40,291 bases of DNA from Gracilibacteraceae bacterium (GCA_031266805.1 JAISAH010000099.1:1-40291), one strand, 5' to 3'; positions 15,667 to 24,586 are shown, counted from the stretch's first letter. Translations and numbers: made by a program. The notes: generated by a model from the sequence alone, not told the origin.

Positions 15667-16899
15667 TCAGTTTTCCTGAAACCACGCCCGAAGCGTCGCC
15701 TCCAGCGTGTTGTAGCAGTCGGTGCTGAGGACGCCGCAGGCCGTCTCGTTTTTGACCAGAATGAAGGTCCCCGGCGTCTGTACGTTGTACTTGCGCGCCA
15801 TCATCGTTTTGCGGTAGAGATCGATCTTGACGAGCCGCAGTTTTCCCTGGTATTCGCTGCTCAGCTGTTCCGCCTTGGCGACGGCGTTGATGCTGAATTC
15901 ATTCAGCGGGCTCCAGAAAGCGAGCAAAGTCTTGCCGGCGCCGCTCACCATCTCCCTGTATTCGTCGAATTCCTCCAGATAGCGCCCGGCGGCTGTGGCC
16001 GCCACCGCGCCGTCCGCCGCCGCCGTCACCACCTGGCGCAGATACTTCTGCCGGCAGTCGCCGGCCGCGTAAACGCCGGGCAGCGAGGTCTCCATCCTTT
16101 CCGTGGTCGGGATATAACCGCTTTTATCGGTCTCCACCTGATCTTTGACGACGGCCGTCATGGGGATCATGCCCACATAGAAAAATACGCCGTCCACCTC
16201 TCTCTCCGTCAGGGCGCCGGTCTTGAGATTGCGGATCACGAAGGAGGTCACTTCCTCGTCGCCCTTGATCTCGGCGACCGAGGAGTTCCAGACGAATTCC
16301 AGTTTCGGGTTCTTGAAAGCGATCTCGGCGCTGACCTTGTTACAATCGACTATGCCCTCGTCGTGAATGACGATCACGATCACCTTCGCCGCAAATTTGG
16401 CGATATAGCAGGCTTCTTCCAGAGCCGCGTCGCCGTTGCCGACCACCGCCACGACGCCGTCCTTGAAGTTTTCGGCGTCACAGGTCGCGCAGTAGGAAAC
16501 CCCCAGACCGCGAAATTCTTTTTCCCCCGGCGCCCCGAGCAGCCGCGGCTCGGTCCCCAGCGCGAGGATCACGCTCCGGGCCTTGTACTCCTGTCCTTTT
16601 TTCGTACGCACGGTCTTCACGTCGCCGCTAAGCTCCGCCGCGGAAACCTCGCCCCGCGCGATCTCCGCGCCGAACCTCTCCGCCTGACCGCGGAAGTCCG
16701 CCGTCAAGTCGGGGCCGGAGACGCCGGCCGGAAAGCCGGGATAATTCGCCAGTTCGCGGGTCGAATAGGCCGAACCGCCCATCCCCCCTTTTTCTAAAAT
16801 CAGCGTCCGCAGGCGGGAGCGCCCGCCATAGATCCCCGCCGCCATACCGGCGACGCCGCCGCCGATTATCATGATATCATAAATATTATCCATTGTCAT
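15667..16899 (-). CDS. Thioredoxin reductase fused to a cysteine-free thioredoxin fold
   Basis: A 410-residue fusion. Residues 1-310 are a complete thioredoxin-reductase-like flavoprotein: GGGVAGMAAG (FAD), CATC at 137-140, VVGNGDAALEEA (NAD(P)H) and VYAAGDC. Residues 320-410 form a thioredoxin fold (TLLAFWSPLNEFS, later VQTPGTFILV), in which the CxxC is replaced by NEFS at about 333-336, so this domain cannot do dithiol chemistry and may serve for docking. It overlaps the upstream thioredoxin gene by ATGA, making them a pair inside the dsr operon between dsrP and dsrA. It may transfer NADPH electrons to the CRVC thioredoxin and on to DsrC or sulfite-derived sulfur; this target is inferred. 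Confidence 0.88.
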   Translation of the reverse strand: MTMDNIYDIMIIGGGVAGMAAGIYGGRSRLRTLILEKGGMGGSAYSTRELANYPGFPAGVSGPDLTADFRGQAERFGAEIARGEVSAAELSGDVKTVRTKKGQEYKARSVILALGTEPRLLGAPGEKEFRGLGVSYCATCDAENFKDGVVAVVGNGDAALEEACYIAKFAAKVIVIVIHDEGIVDCNKVSAEIAFKNPKLEFVWNSSVAEIKGDEEVTSFVIRNLKTGALTEREVDGVFFYVGMIPMTAVVKDQVETDKSGYIPTTERMETSLPGVYAAGDCRQKYLRQVVTAAADGAVAATAAGRYLEEFDEYREMVSGAGKTLLAFWSPLNEFSINAVAKAEQLSSEYQGKLRLVKIDLYRKTMMARKYNVQTPGTFILVKNETACGVLSTDCYNTLEATLRAWFQEN

Positions 16900-17213
16900 A
16901 ACTCCGCTATTTTTTCGCGCACCATATCTTCGGAGACCGGTCCGGCCATTTTGCCCTGATAGTCGCCGCCGCTGAAAAACATGACCGACGGCACTCCCTT
17001 GAGCGGGAAGCGCTGATAGAGCGGCGCCTCCTCCTCCACGTCGACGGCGTAGAAGGCGCAGACGTCATGGAGTTCCGGCTCCAGTTCCTCCAGCATGGGC
17101 ACGACTTCCTTGCAGACACGGCAGTTTTTCCGGGAAAACACAACGATACACTTGCCCGAGCCCTGCATGACTTTTTCCTCGAACGTTTCCTGATTCAGTT
17201 TCTCAAGCGCCAT
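16896..17213 (-). CDS. Thioredoxin-like protein of the dsr operon (CRVC)
   Basis: A 105-residue thioredoxin-fold protein with active site CRVC (residues 31-34, SRKNCRVCKEV) and the cis-Pro motif KGVPSVMFF. CRVC in place of CGPC suggests a different redox potential and a specialised partner. There is no signal peptide. It is translationally coupled to the reductase fusion and lies 76 bases after dsrP, within the dsr gene train. It is clearly different from the ASST-linked thioredoxin at 2946-3254. Confidence 0.88.
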   Translation of the reverse strand: MALEKLNQETFEEKVMQGSGKCIVVFSRKNCRVCKEVVPMLEELEPELHDVCAFYAVDVEEEAPLYQRFPLKGVPSVMFFSGGDYQGKMAGPVSEDMVREKIAEL

Positions 17214-17289
17214 ATTCCCTGGCTCCTTCCATTATTTCCCTGTCAGCCGAGACCGCGGCGGCGCGCTGATAATGGCTCCCGCCGCCGTG

Positions 17290-18444
17290 TCAGGCTTCCT
17301 CATGCCTGACGGCTATCACCACCTTGTAAAGCGCCGTCAGCACCAGAGCACCGATGGCATAAACTCCCAACAAAATCAGGATCTCGATCCCGGTCGGGCT
17401 GTAGTCATGAACTTCGCCGAAAGGCGAGGGGACGAAACCGGCGAGGACGAGGCCGACGCCCTTGTCCAGCCAGCAGGCCAGAAAGACCGCCGCCAGACCC
17501 CAGGGCAAAAGCGTGAGGCTGCGACGCCAGCGCGGCGTGATGAGCAGGGTCAGACCCGCGAAGGCCAAGAAGGCCGCCGCCCACATGAAGGGCGTCAGGG
17601 CGTGAAGCCCTTCCAGCCCGAAGAACAGGTAGGACAGCGACTCGGCGTGAGCCGGGACGCCGCTGTAAGTCGCGGTGAACACTTCCAGCAGGAAGAAAAA
17701 CACATTGGCCGCCATGGCGTAGGCGACGACCTTGGCCAGCGAGGTCACCGCCCCGTCTTCTAGGCGCAGGCCGGCCCGGCGGCGGAGCAGGAGGCAGATC
17801 AAGATCAGCAGGGCCGGTCCCGCCGCGAAAGCGGAGGCCAGAAACCGCGCCGCCATGATCGCCGAGAGCCAGTAGTGGCGGCCGGGAAGACCGGCATACA
17901 GGAAGGCCGTCACCGTGTGGATGCTCACCGCCCAGGGGATGGCCGCGATACTCAGCCCGTGCGCCCAGCGCGGCGGCGAGACGCCTTTTTTCTCCGCGCT
18001 CAGCATAGTCCAGCCGATGGTGATATTCAGCAGCAGATAACCCGCCAGCACGCACATATCCCAAAACATGACCGAATGGGGCGAAGGATGCAGGAGGACG
18101 TTCAGCACCCGGGCCGGCTGGCCGAGATCGACGAAGATGAACAGCATACAGACGACGACGGCGCTGACCGCGAGAAACTCCCCCAGGATCACGACCGGTT
18201 TGAAGACCTTGTGATTATGGAAATAGTAGGGCACGGCGACCATGACCGCCGAGGCCGCGACCCCGACCATAAAGGTGAATTGGGCGATATAGAGCCCCCA
18301 GGAAACATCGCGGGTCATGCCGGTGACGCCCAGACCGTGCCGGAGCTGATAGAGCCAGGCCAGGACGCCGGCGGCGATCACGGCGAGAAGCAGCGCCAGC
18401 CAGGCGTAGTAGACTTTGCCGCCGCGCAGGGCTTTTTCAAGCAT
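17290..18444 (-). CDS. dsrP: DsrP, NrfD-like quinone-interacting membrane subunit
   Basis: A 384-residue integral membrane protein of the NrfD/PsrC family with about ten hydrophobic helices (YYAWLALLLAVIAAGVLAWL, then SWGLYIAQFTFMVGVAASAV, and so on). DsrP exchanges electrons with the quinone pool and the DsrO/DsrJ arm of the DsrMKJOP complex. The start is ATG 18444, overlapping the dsrO stop by 8 bases and preceded by GGAGAGGAG; a longer frame to 18612 lies inside dsrO and is rejected. A hairpin, GTCAGGC/GCCTGAC (17289-17310), sits over the stop codon and may stabilise the upstream mRNA. Confidence 0.93.
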   Translation of the reverse strand: MLEKALRGGKVYYAWLALLLAVIAAGVLAWLYQLRHGLGVTGMTRDVSWGLYIAQFTFMVGVAASAVMVAVPYYFHNHKVFKPVVILGEFLAVSAVVVCMLFIFVDLGQPARVLNVLLHPSPHSVMFWDMCVLAGYLLLNITIGWTMLSAEKKGVSPPRWAHGLSIAAIPWAVSIHTVTAFLYAGLPGRHYWLSAIMAARFLASAFAAGPALLILICLLLRRRAGLRLEDGAVTSLAKVVAYAMAANVFFFLLEVFTATYSGVPAHAESLSYLFFGLEGLHALTPFMWAAAFLAFAGLTLLITPRWRRSLTLLPWGLAAVFLACWLDKGVGLVLAGFVPSPFGEVHDYSPTGIEILILLGVYAIGALVLTALYKVVIAVRHEEA

Positions 18445-19210
18445 CGGCCTCAACTCCTCTCCACAGATAATGAACGTTCGGCCCGGTACCCAGTTCCGCC
18501 TTGCGGCGCAGGCTGAAATTGGCCGCCAGCAGCCGGCGGGGGGCCGAGTCCGGGTCGGCCAGATCGCCGAAGACGACCGCGCCCCCGGAAGCCTCCGCGC
18601 AAAGGGGTTCAAGACCCAGGCGCAGGCGTTCTTCGCAGAAGTCGCATTTTTCGACGACGCCCAGAGCGCGGGTCGGGTAATCCCCCCGGATCTCGTCCAG
18701 ATAGCGGCGCGGATCGGTAAAATTAAAACTGCGGGCGCCGTAAGGGCAGGCGGCCATGCAAAAACGGCAGCCGATACAGCGGTGATAATCCATCATGACG
18801 ACGCCGTCCGCCCGCTTGAACGTCGCCTCCGTCGGACAGACGCGGCAGCAGGGCGGGGATTCGCAGTGATTGCAGAGGACCGGCAGGCTGAGCGCGCGCG
18901 GATCTTCCGCGTAAGGGGCCTCCCATTCCGGGAAAACGCGGTCAAAACTCTCGCCCCACAGCCACTTCACCTCATGGCCGGGCTCCGTGACGGCGGGCAC
19001 GTTATGCCCCTCGTGACAAGCCCGGCTCATGCGGGCGATGTCCTCCGCCGTCAAACGCCGCCAGTCGACGACCATGCCATAGCGGACGCTCTGCCCGCCG
19101 CCGCCCGGCGGGAGCAAGGCGGCGCCAAAAGCCGGCAGGAGGGCTGTCCCGGCCAAAATAGCCCCGCCCAGCCCCAGAAAACGGCGACGGCTGATCTTTT
19201 TCCCGCTCAT
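18437..19210 (-). CDS. dsrO: DsrO, periplasmic-side ferredoxin subunit
   Basis: A 257-residue iron-sulfur protein with a Tat signal (SRRRFLGLGG at residues 7-16, then a hydrophobic stretch), which marks export in folded form. Four cysteine blocks follow: CNHCESPPCCRVC, CIGCRFCMAAC, CDFCEERL and an extra Cys near CHEGHNVP. It connects the DsrJ cytochrome to DsrP in the DsrMKJOP complex. It overlaps both dsrJ (ATGA) and dsrP, so the JOP genes are tightly coupled. Length and motifs are normal for DsrO. Confidence 0.94.
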   Translation of the reverse strand: MSGKKISRRRFLGLGGAILAGTALLPAFGAALLPPGGGGQSVRYGMVVDWRRLTAEDIARMSRACHEGHNVPAVTEPGHEVKWLWGESFDRVFPEWEAPYAEDPRALSLPVLCNHCESPPCCRVCPTEATFKRADGVVMMDYHRCIGCRFCMAACPYGARSFNFTDPRRYLDEIRGDYPTRALGVVEKCDFCEERLRLGLEPLCAEASGGAVVFGDLADPDSAPRRLLAANFSLRRKAELGTGPNVHYLWRGVEADA

Positions 19211-19584
19211 GACTTCGCCCCCGCGCTGTGATGGCAGTCCCAGCAGTCCGGATTTACCGCCGTGTAAGCGTGACAGGCGTCACAAAATTCCTCACGGTTG
19301 GCGTGGCAGGTCAGGCAGTTTTCCTCAAAACCGATGTGCGCGCCCCCGGCGCTCAGATCCAAGGTCTTCCCTTCCCGGACGCTGACCGTCCGCCACTCGT
19401 CCAGGATCTGCATATGCCGCTCGCGCATTTCCGCCGCCGAAAACAGACATTCCTCCCCGGCGGCGGCGCTGATTACCACCTCCGGCGCCGCTGTGACGCT
19501 GTTTCCGACATTCAGCCAGAATGGGGCCGTGAACAGGGCGAGGAAGAAAATCAGGCCGATCATGATTTCTTTTTCCTTCATCAT
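19207..19584 (-). CDS. dsrJ: DsrJ, triheme cytochrome c
   Basis: A 125-residue protein with an N-terminal uncleaved anchor or signal (IMIGLIFFLALFTAPFW) and exactly three CxxCH haem c motifs: CLTCH (90-94), CDACH (101-105) and CWDCH (114-118). Cys46 (GEECLFSAAEM) is a candidate for the unusual Cys haem ligand described in DsrJ. It faces the outside of the membrane. It overlaps dsrK by ATGA and dsrO by ATGA. Confidence 0.95.
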   Translation of the reverse strand: MMKEKEIMIGLIFFLALFTAPFWLNVGNSVTAAPEVVISAAAGEECLFSAAEMRERHMQILDEWRTVSVREGKTLDLSAGGAHIGFEENCLTCHANREEFCDACHAYTAVNPDCWDCHHSAGAKS

Positions 19585-21209
19585 TGCGCCTCCCCTCCTT
19601 CTCCCGCCGTCTCATCCCGCCTGGGCAGTTCCTCCGTTCGCAGATCCAGCGTCCGCTCTATCTCCCCGTCCAGCACCAGAGCGTTGCCTACGAGCTCATG
19701 CAGGCCCATGACTTTCGTCCCCGGCACCCAATAGTCCATGATCGGCGGAAACGAGGCCCGGTCCAGAGCGCAGATGTTCGCCAGTACGTTGACGCCGTGT
19801 TTTTCCTTCACTTCCCGCACGGCGTTAGCCCGGGGAAAACCGGCGCGCAGACGAAGCTCCATGTTCTCCCCGGCGTTCAAACCGCTGCCGGAGCCGCAGC
19901 ACAGAGTCTTCTCCCGGATGGTGTCCTCGGCCATCTCGTGAAAATTATTGCAAACTTTTTTCAGCACATAACGTGGCTCGTCCAGCAGACCCATGCCGCG
20001 GGCCGTATTGCAGGAGTCGTGAAAAGTGACGATCAGGTGGTCGTTGCGCGCGGGGTCGAGTTTCAGTTTGTCATGATACATCAGATCGGCGGTAAACTCC
20101 GCGATATGTACCATTTTCGCGGAGCGGGCGTTTTCAAACCGGGTGCCGGTAACGGGCGAGACCGGCGTCTCCAGAAAATCAGCCGGGCCGTTCCAAGTGT
20201 CCATATACTGATTGACCAACCGCCACATATGGCCGCACTCGCCGCCCAAAATCCACTTCACGCCCAGTCTTTTCGCCTCGGCGTACATCTTGGCGTTCAG
20301 GCGCTTCGCCATCTCATTGGAGGTGAAAAAACCGAAATTCCCCCCCTCGGAAGCGTAAGTGCTGATGGTGTAGTCGAGTCCCAGCTGCTCAAAGAGCATG
20401 AAATAGCCCATGCAGGTGTAGATGCCCGGTTCGGCGAACAGGTCGCCGGAAGGGGTGATAAAGAGGATCTCGGCGCCCTTGCGGTTGAAAGTGGGCTCAA
20501 TGCGCTTGCCGGTAATCGTCTCCAGATCGTCGAGCATGAACTCGATATTGCTCAGGATGGTCTGCGGTTCCAGGCCCACATGGTTGCCCTTCATGTAGCA
20601 ATTGGCCACCGGGCCGGCGATCCAGTCGGTGTTCAGGCCGACCAAGTTCAGGAGCTCGCGGCCGATGATGGTGATCTCGGCCTGATCGATGCCGTAAGGG
20701 CAGAACACGGAGCAGCGACGGCATTCCGTACATTGGAAAAAATAATACCACCACTCCTTGAGGACGTCCAAAGTCAGATCGCGGGCCCCGGCCAGTTTGC
20801 CCAGCCGGCCCGCCTTCGTGAAATAACGGCGGTAGACGGAGCGCAGGAGTTCCGCCCGGAGAACGGGCATATTCTTGGGGTCGCCGGTGCCCAGGTAAAA
20901 ATGACATTTGTCGGCGCAGGCGCCGCAGCGCACACAGATGTCCATGAAAAGGCGAAAAGAGCGATATTTCTCCAAACGCTCGGCCATGCCGGCCAAAATG
21001 ATCTCCCGCCAGTCCTCCGGCAGTTTCCAGTCTTCTTCGGCCGGCGACCAGTCACGGGCGTTCGGCATGCCCACGGTTTCCAGGTTTTTGCCCTTGGCGC
21101 CGTAACAATACATGCCGGGGCGCAGCTCAGCCTTGGTCTCCCGCCAGGGGGCCGGGGCCGTTCCGAGGCTGTATTGCGTTAATTCAGCTTTTTTAGGCAG
21201 TTTAGCCAT
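19581..21209 (-). CDS. dsrK: DsrK, HdrD-like catalytic iron-sulfur subunit
   Basis: A 542-residue protein. Two [4Fe-4S] ferredoxin motifs (CVRCGACADKCHFY and CTECRRCSVFCPYG) precede a heterodisulfide-reductase-type C-terminal domain with DSCNTARGMG, LCCGSGSG and NICALD. The end HELVGNAL is typical of DsrK. DsrK faces the cytoplasm and is the expected site where the DsrC trisulfide or disulfide is reduced. It lies one base after dsrM. Its cysteine pattern differs from the second K-type protein at 22190-23779, which keeps a CAPCSNC motif. Confidence 0.95.
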   Translation of the reverse strand: MAKLPKKAELTQYSLGTAPAPWRETKAELRPGMYCYGAKGKNLETVGMPNARDWSPAEEDWKLPEDWREIILAGMAERLEKYRSFRLFMDICVRCGACADKCHFYLGTGDPKNMPVLRAELLRSVYRRYFTKAGRLGKLAGARDLTLDVLKEWWYYFFQCTECRRCSVFCPYGIDQAEITIIGRELLNLVGLNTDWIAGPVANCYMKGNHVGLEPQTILSNIEFMLDDLETITGKRIEPTFNRKGAEILFITPSGDLFAEPGIYTCMGYFMLFEQLGLDYTISTYASEGGNFGFFTSNEMAKRLNAKMYAEAKRLGVKWILGGECGHMWRLVNQYMDTWNGPADFLETPVSPVTGTRFENARSAKMVHIAEFTADLMYHDKLKLDPARNDHLIVTFHDSCNTARGMGLLDEPRYVLKKVCNNFHEMAEDTIREKTLCCGSGSGLNAGENMELRLRAGFPRANAVREVKEKHGVNVLANICALDRASFPPIMDYWVPGTKVMGLHELVGNALVLDGEIERTLDLRTEELPRRDETAGEGGEAQ

Positions 21210-21210
21210 T

Positions 21211-22170
21211 TTATTTTAACCCTCCGGCCGCGCTCTCGGCGCCGCCTTCCGTTTTTTCCGCGGATTCAAGCGGCAGACCCGCCTTGCGCATTTTCTCGCG
21301 GAAATCGTTCTCGTATTCGGCGTAACTGTGTACCGGCGCCGGATAATTCCAAGGGTTCACATGCCGCCTAGCGCGGCTGTTGTTCGCCAGATTGCGGGTG
21401 GGACTGAGGAAGACGCCGCCCGCGTGCGCGAGTTTGCTCCAGGGGAAATAGGCGATAAGACACATGACTAAAATCAGATGGGTCAGAAAAGCGGGACTCG
21501 CCGCCGCCAAGGGCTCCGGTCTTAAAGTGACGAGACTGAGCGCCCATTCCTTGACGCCGGTGATATCGGCGCGCCAGATGAAGCGGGTCGCGAGACCGGA
21601 GAGACCGACGGCGATCAGGAGCAGCACCGCCAGATAGTCGGAAGGGAGGGAAATATACCGCAGCCGCGGCAGCGCCACCCGGCGCAGGAAAAGAAAAGTG
21701 AGACCTGTAAGGAAAAAAATGTCAGTAATATAGAGTACGGGCAGCCCGATCTGCAGGAACCCGTCGGCCGCCTCCAGACCGAGGAGCCAGCCGGGCACAG
21801 GCTGGAGGACGAAGCGCAAATGGCGGAGCAAAATAAAAAGCATCGACCAATGGAACATCAGGGCAAAAAACCAGAGCCATTTCGCGGAGCCGAAGACCAG
21901 CGTCTCACCGCGTTTCTCCGCCTGCGCCCCTCGGAACAGCGAGCGGAAAAGCAATACCTCCAGCAGCATCCGCAGGAAAGCGTGCAGGCGGTCCGGCGGG
22001 TTTTCCAGTTTGTCGGCCCGGATAAAAGGCAGAGACTCCTGCTGGCCGCAGGTCGTCGGGATACGGAAAGGCACCGGCGAGGAAGCCCAGCGCCAGACCC
22101 GGTAGCTCATGCCCGCCAAAAAACTGACGAAGGCCAGATAAGGCATGATCACGGTCGCGAAAAAAGTCAC
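21211..22170 (-). CDS. dsrM: DsrM, NarI-like cytochrome b subunit
   Basis: A membrane protein of 319 residues from GTG 22170, the start that best fits a hydrophobic N-terminus (FFATVIMPYLAFVSFLAG) and a GGAGG 12 bases upstream. Five or more hydrophobic helices with histidines (FFALMFHWSMLFILLRH; LTHLILVMCLIAYFPWSKLAH) mark a di-haem b protein of the NarI type. It couples quinol or quinone to DsrK. It follows the K2 gene by 20 bases. A longer frame beginning at 22221 overlaps that gene and has no ribosome site. Confidence 0.9.
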   Translation of the reverse strand: MTFFATVIMPYLAFVSFLAGMSYRVWRWASSPVPFRIPTTCGQQESLPFIRADKLENPPDRLHAFLRMLLEVLLFRSLFRGAQAEKRGETLVFGSAKWLWFFALMFHWSMLFILLRHLRFVLQPVPGWLLGLEAADGFLQIGLPVLYITDIFFLTGLTFLFLRRVALPRLRYISLPSDYLAVLLLIAVGLSGLATRFIWRADITGVKEWALSLVTLRPEPLAAASPAFLTHLILVMCLIAYFPWSKLAHAGGVFLSPTRNLANNSRARRHVNPWNYPAPVHSYAEYENDFREKMRKAGLPLESAEKTEGGAESAAGGLK

Positions 22171-22189
22171 CGCAGCGCCGCGCCTCCTT

Positions 22190-23779
22190 TCATTGCAGGA
22201 ATTCCAGATAAGGCGTCTCAATGTCGCTCATGGCGTTGACCATGAGTTCCACCAGACCGCCGTATTGCAGATTATAACGGGCCGTAGCCTTATAGGCCTT
22301 AAAAAATTCGCGGATCGTGCCCTTGCAGTTCGAGCAGGGGGCGCAGACATATTTGGGTATGGAAGCGTCTTCCATCTCCGGGGCGAAGGCGCGCAGGATC
22401 TGGTCGAACTTCATCCGGGCGCTCACATGGTCGCGGAAAGCGCCAAAATTCGGGCTGTTCATGATCGCGAAGCCGCTGCCCCCGCCGCAGCAGTAATTAT
22501 GGGCTCCGCAGGGCGACATCTCGCGAAAACCGGGGGCTATCGCCCGGAGAATATCGCGCTGGGGCTGGGAGATCCCCATCTGGCGCACCAGATTGCAGGG
22601 ATCGTGCAAAGTCACGGGGAACGGGTTTTTGGCCGGATCGAAACGGATCTTCCCGCTCTTTACGATCTCCGCCAGAATGGGGAACGAGCTTTCGACGGGC
22701 AGGCGTTCCTCGGCCTTCACATAGCGGTCGGCGACGACCGCCGCCGCCTTGTGGGCGTGGCCGCACTCGCCCACGACGACCCGGCGCACCCCCAGAGCTT
22801 TCATGGCCTCCATCTGTTTGAGGGCGATCTTCTTGGCCTGAGCGTCGTCGTACCAGATGCCGTAGTTCACGCTGTCATAGGTCATGGCCTCGCTGGAGAG
22901 CGTCCAGTCCAGCCCGCCTTCATTAAAAAGGATAGCGTAGGCGGCGGGGTTTTCCGGCCAGGCGACGAATTCACCGGCGTTGTGATAGAGCAAAATATCG
23001 GCGTTTTTCTTGTCCACCGGGATCTTCAAGGGACGCCCGATGCGTTCGCCGATATCTTCTTCCAAAAACTCCACCATATCCAGGAAGGCGGCCTTGCCGA
23101 TCCCGGTGGAGGAGCCGACTTTGAGCTGGAGTACGGAGCCCTTCTCGTGGATCGGCGTCGGCGCCAGACCGAGAGAGCTGAAAATCTTGCGGATCTCTTT
23201 CGCGAACAAAGAGTTGTCGAGACCGAGTGGACATGCCTGGGCGCAGCGGCGGCAGAGGTTACAGCGGTAGGCCAGTTCGCCGAGACGGGCGATCAGTTCC
23301 CAGGTGGCGTCGATATCGCCGGCGGTCAAACGCCGGAGCAGGGGGCCCCCGCCGCCGCAGTACTTGCGATAGAGCTTGCGCAGCGCTTCCGCCCGGAAGA
23401 TCGGGCGGTGAGGCTCGGCGCCGGTCGCCTGAAAGATGTGACATGCCTCGGAGCAGGTGTTACATTTGGCGCAGTATTCGAAGGAGAGTTCCAGCGGCTG
23501 GCGCACTCCTTTGTTCGCGTCGGTGAAAAGCTTGGCCAGGCCGGCAAGGAAGCCGCTGACGAGTTTTTCCCTTTCCTCCTGGGACTGGGGCTGGCGCAAA
23601 GTATCGATGGCCACGCAGCCGTCAAGACTCGTGCAGTATTTTTCCCGCCATTCCGGCTTCACTTCGGCCGGGCCGCCGCCTTTGTCCTCGCTGTAAGGAG
23701 CGCTCAGAGGCATCAGGTCGTCATAATTTATCAGCTGGGCCGCCGGTTTGCCCAGATCTTTTGGTGTGATCAAAGACAT
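22190..23779 (-). CDS. Second DsrK/HdrD-like iron-sulfur protein (K2)
   Basis: A 529-residue paralogue of DsrK. It has two ferredoxin motifs (CAKCNTCSEACHIF and CNLCRRCAQACPLG) and a CCG-type domain with HDPCNLVRQMG, YCCGGGSG and CAPCSNC, the full cysteine set of heterodisulfide reductase HdrD and of HmcF/TmcB-type proteins. It overlaps the upstream NarI-like gene as TAATG. Together they form a complete MK module placed directly before dsrMKJOP. It may serve a separate electron route, for example from DsrC or another disulfide to menaquinone. The start is fixed by the overlap; a longer open frame upstream is not used. Confidence 0.9.
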   Translation of the reverse strand: MSLITPKDLGKPAAQLINYDDLMPLSAPYSEDKGGGPAEVKPEWREKYCTSLDGCVAIDTLRQPQSQEEREKLVSGFLAGLAKLFTDANKGVRQPLELSFEYCAKCNTCSEACHIFQATGAEPHRPIFRAEALRKLYRKYCGGGGPLLRRLTAGDIDATWELIARLGELAYRCNLCRRCAQACPLGLDNSLFAKEIRKIFSSLGLAPTPIHEKGSVLQLKVGSSTGIGKAAFLDMVEFLEEDIGERIGRPLKIPVDKKNADILLYHNAGEFVAWPENPAAYAILFNEGGLDWTLSSEAMTYDSVNYGIWYDDAQAKKIALKQMEAMKALGVRRVVVGECGHAHKAAAVVADRYVKAEERLPVESSFPILAEIVKSGKIRFDPAKNPFPVTLHDPCNLVRQMGISQPQRDILRAIAPGFREMSPCGAHNYCCGGGSGFAIMNSPNFGAFRDHVSARMKFDQILRAFAPEMEDASIPKYVCAPCSNCKGTIREFFKAYKATARYNLQYGGLVELMVNAMSDIETPYLEFLQ

Positions 23780-24567
23780 TATTTGCTCCCCCTGGCGATT
23801 TCCTCCGCCACCTTCGTGCCCTTGAGGTTGGGCGCGTTGTCCCAGAGGAAATGGTGGAAACTGTAGTATTTTCCGACATAGTGGCTCATCTTGCTGAGCG
23901 GGATATAGATAAACAAAGCGAAGAGCAAGGCGAGGTGCACTCCGGTCATAAGGTCCGGCGCCGCCGCCTGAAGACGCAGCACCCCGCCCATGAAGTCCTG
24001 CGCCTTGGCAAAACCGCCGCCCCAGGCGCAGAGCCCGGTGAGAAGCAGGGCGATAAGCAGTCCCAGATTGAGGAATTCCTGCGGCGTCGTATAGACGCGG
24101 TAATGTTCGTCCGCGATCCGCCGGACCAAAAGGAGCAGCGCCCCCAGCAGACCGCAGGCGAAGCCGCCGTACCCCGTGAGCGCGGTGAGAGCGAAGACGA
24201 TCCCCCCGGTCAGACCGGTCAGAGCGGCAAAAACCAAGAGGACCGTCCAGGCGGCCAGCAGATAAAGCCCCAGATGAAAGGGGTAAGAAGCCCACCAGAT
24301 AGCGCGGCTGTTTTCCCGCAGGCGCTTGATCAGCAGGATCTCTTTCAGCATTTCGCTGAATTCAGCGGCTTTGTCCGTCCGCCGCTCCCGCCGCCACCAC
24401 TCCGGGTTTTCCATGTAGGAGCCGCCGTGAGAGCGCCCGGGTTCGCCGGGTACCGGGTAGAGCTCCATCCTTCCGTGCAAGGGCATTTTGGCAAAATAAA
24501 GAAATTTTCTGACGGTCAAAGCGAAAAAGAGTCCTACCGCCGCGTAGGCACAGATCCCGATCAGCAT
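23779..24567 (-). CDS. Second DsrM-like cytochrome b (M2)
   Basis: A 262-residue NarI/DsrM-like membrane protein, first gene of the 15 kb dsr train. ATG 24567 is preceded by AAGGAGG. The helices include CAYAAVGLFFALTV, YLLAAWTVLLVFAAL and HLALLFALFIYIPLSKMSHY; histidines in helices 2 and 5 (YPFHLGLYL; GVHLALLF) are likely haem ligands. The cytoplasmic insert with GRMELYPVP and ENPEWWRRERRTDK is larger than in NarI. It pairs with K2 and supplies its quinone contact. Confidence 0.88.
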   Translation of the reverse strand: MLIGICAYAAVGLFFALTVRKFLYFAKMPLHGRMELYPVPGEPGRSHGGSYMENPEWWRRERRTDKAAEFSEMLKEILLIKRLRENSRAIWWASYPFHLGLYLLAAWTVLLVFAALTGLTGGIVFALTALTGYGGFACGLLGALLLLVRRIADEHYRVYTTPQEFLNLGLLIALLLTGLCAWGGGFAKAQDFMGGVLRLQAAAPDLMTGVHLALLFALFIYIPLSKMSHYVGKYYSFHHFLWDNAPNLKGTKVAEEIARGSK

Positions 24568-24586
24568 CCGCCCGCCTCCTTCCTTG

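Noticed and set aside
17216-17289. Possible small gene or riboswitch between dsrP and the thioredoxin
   Set aside because: Only a short G+C-rich hairpin is seen; no conserved riboswitch core or open frame.
18444-18612. N-terminal extension of DsrP
   Set aside because: It would overlap dsrO deeply and encodes an Arg/Pro-rich stretch; the ATG at 18444 has a strong ribosome site.
19584-23866. Long plus-strand frames opposite dsrK and dsrK2
   Set aside because: They are antisense shadows; the minus strand encodes complete, motif-bearing DsrK-type proteins with tight gene overlaps.
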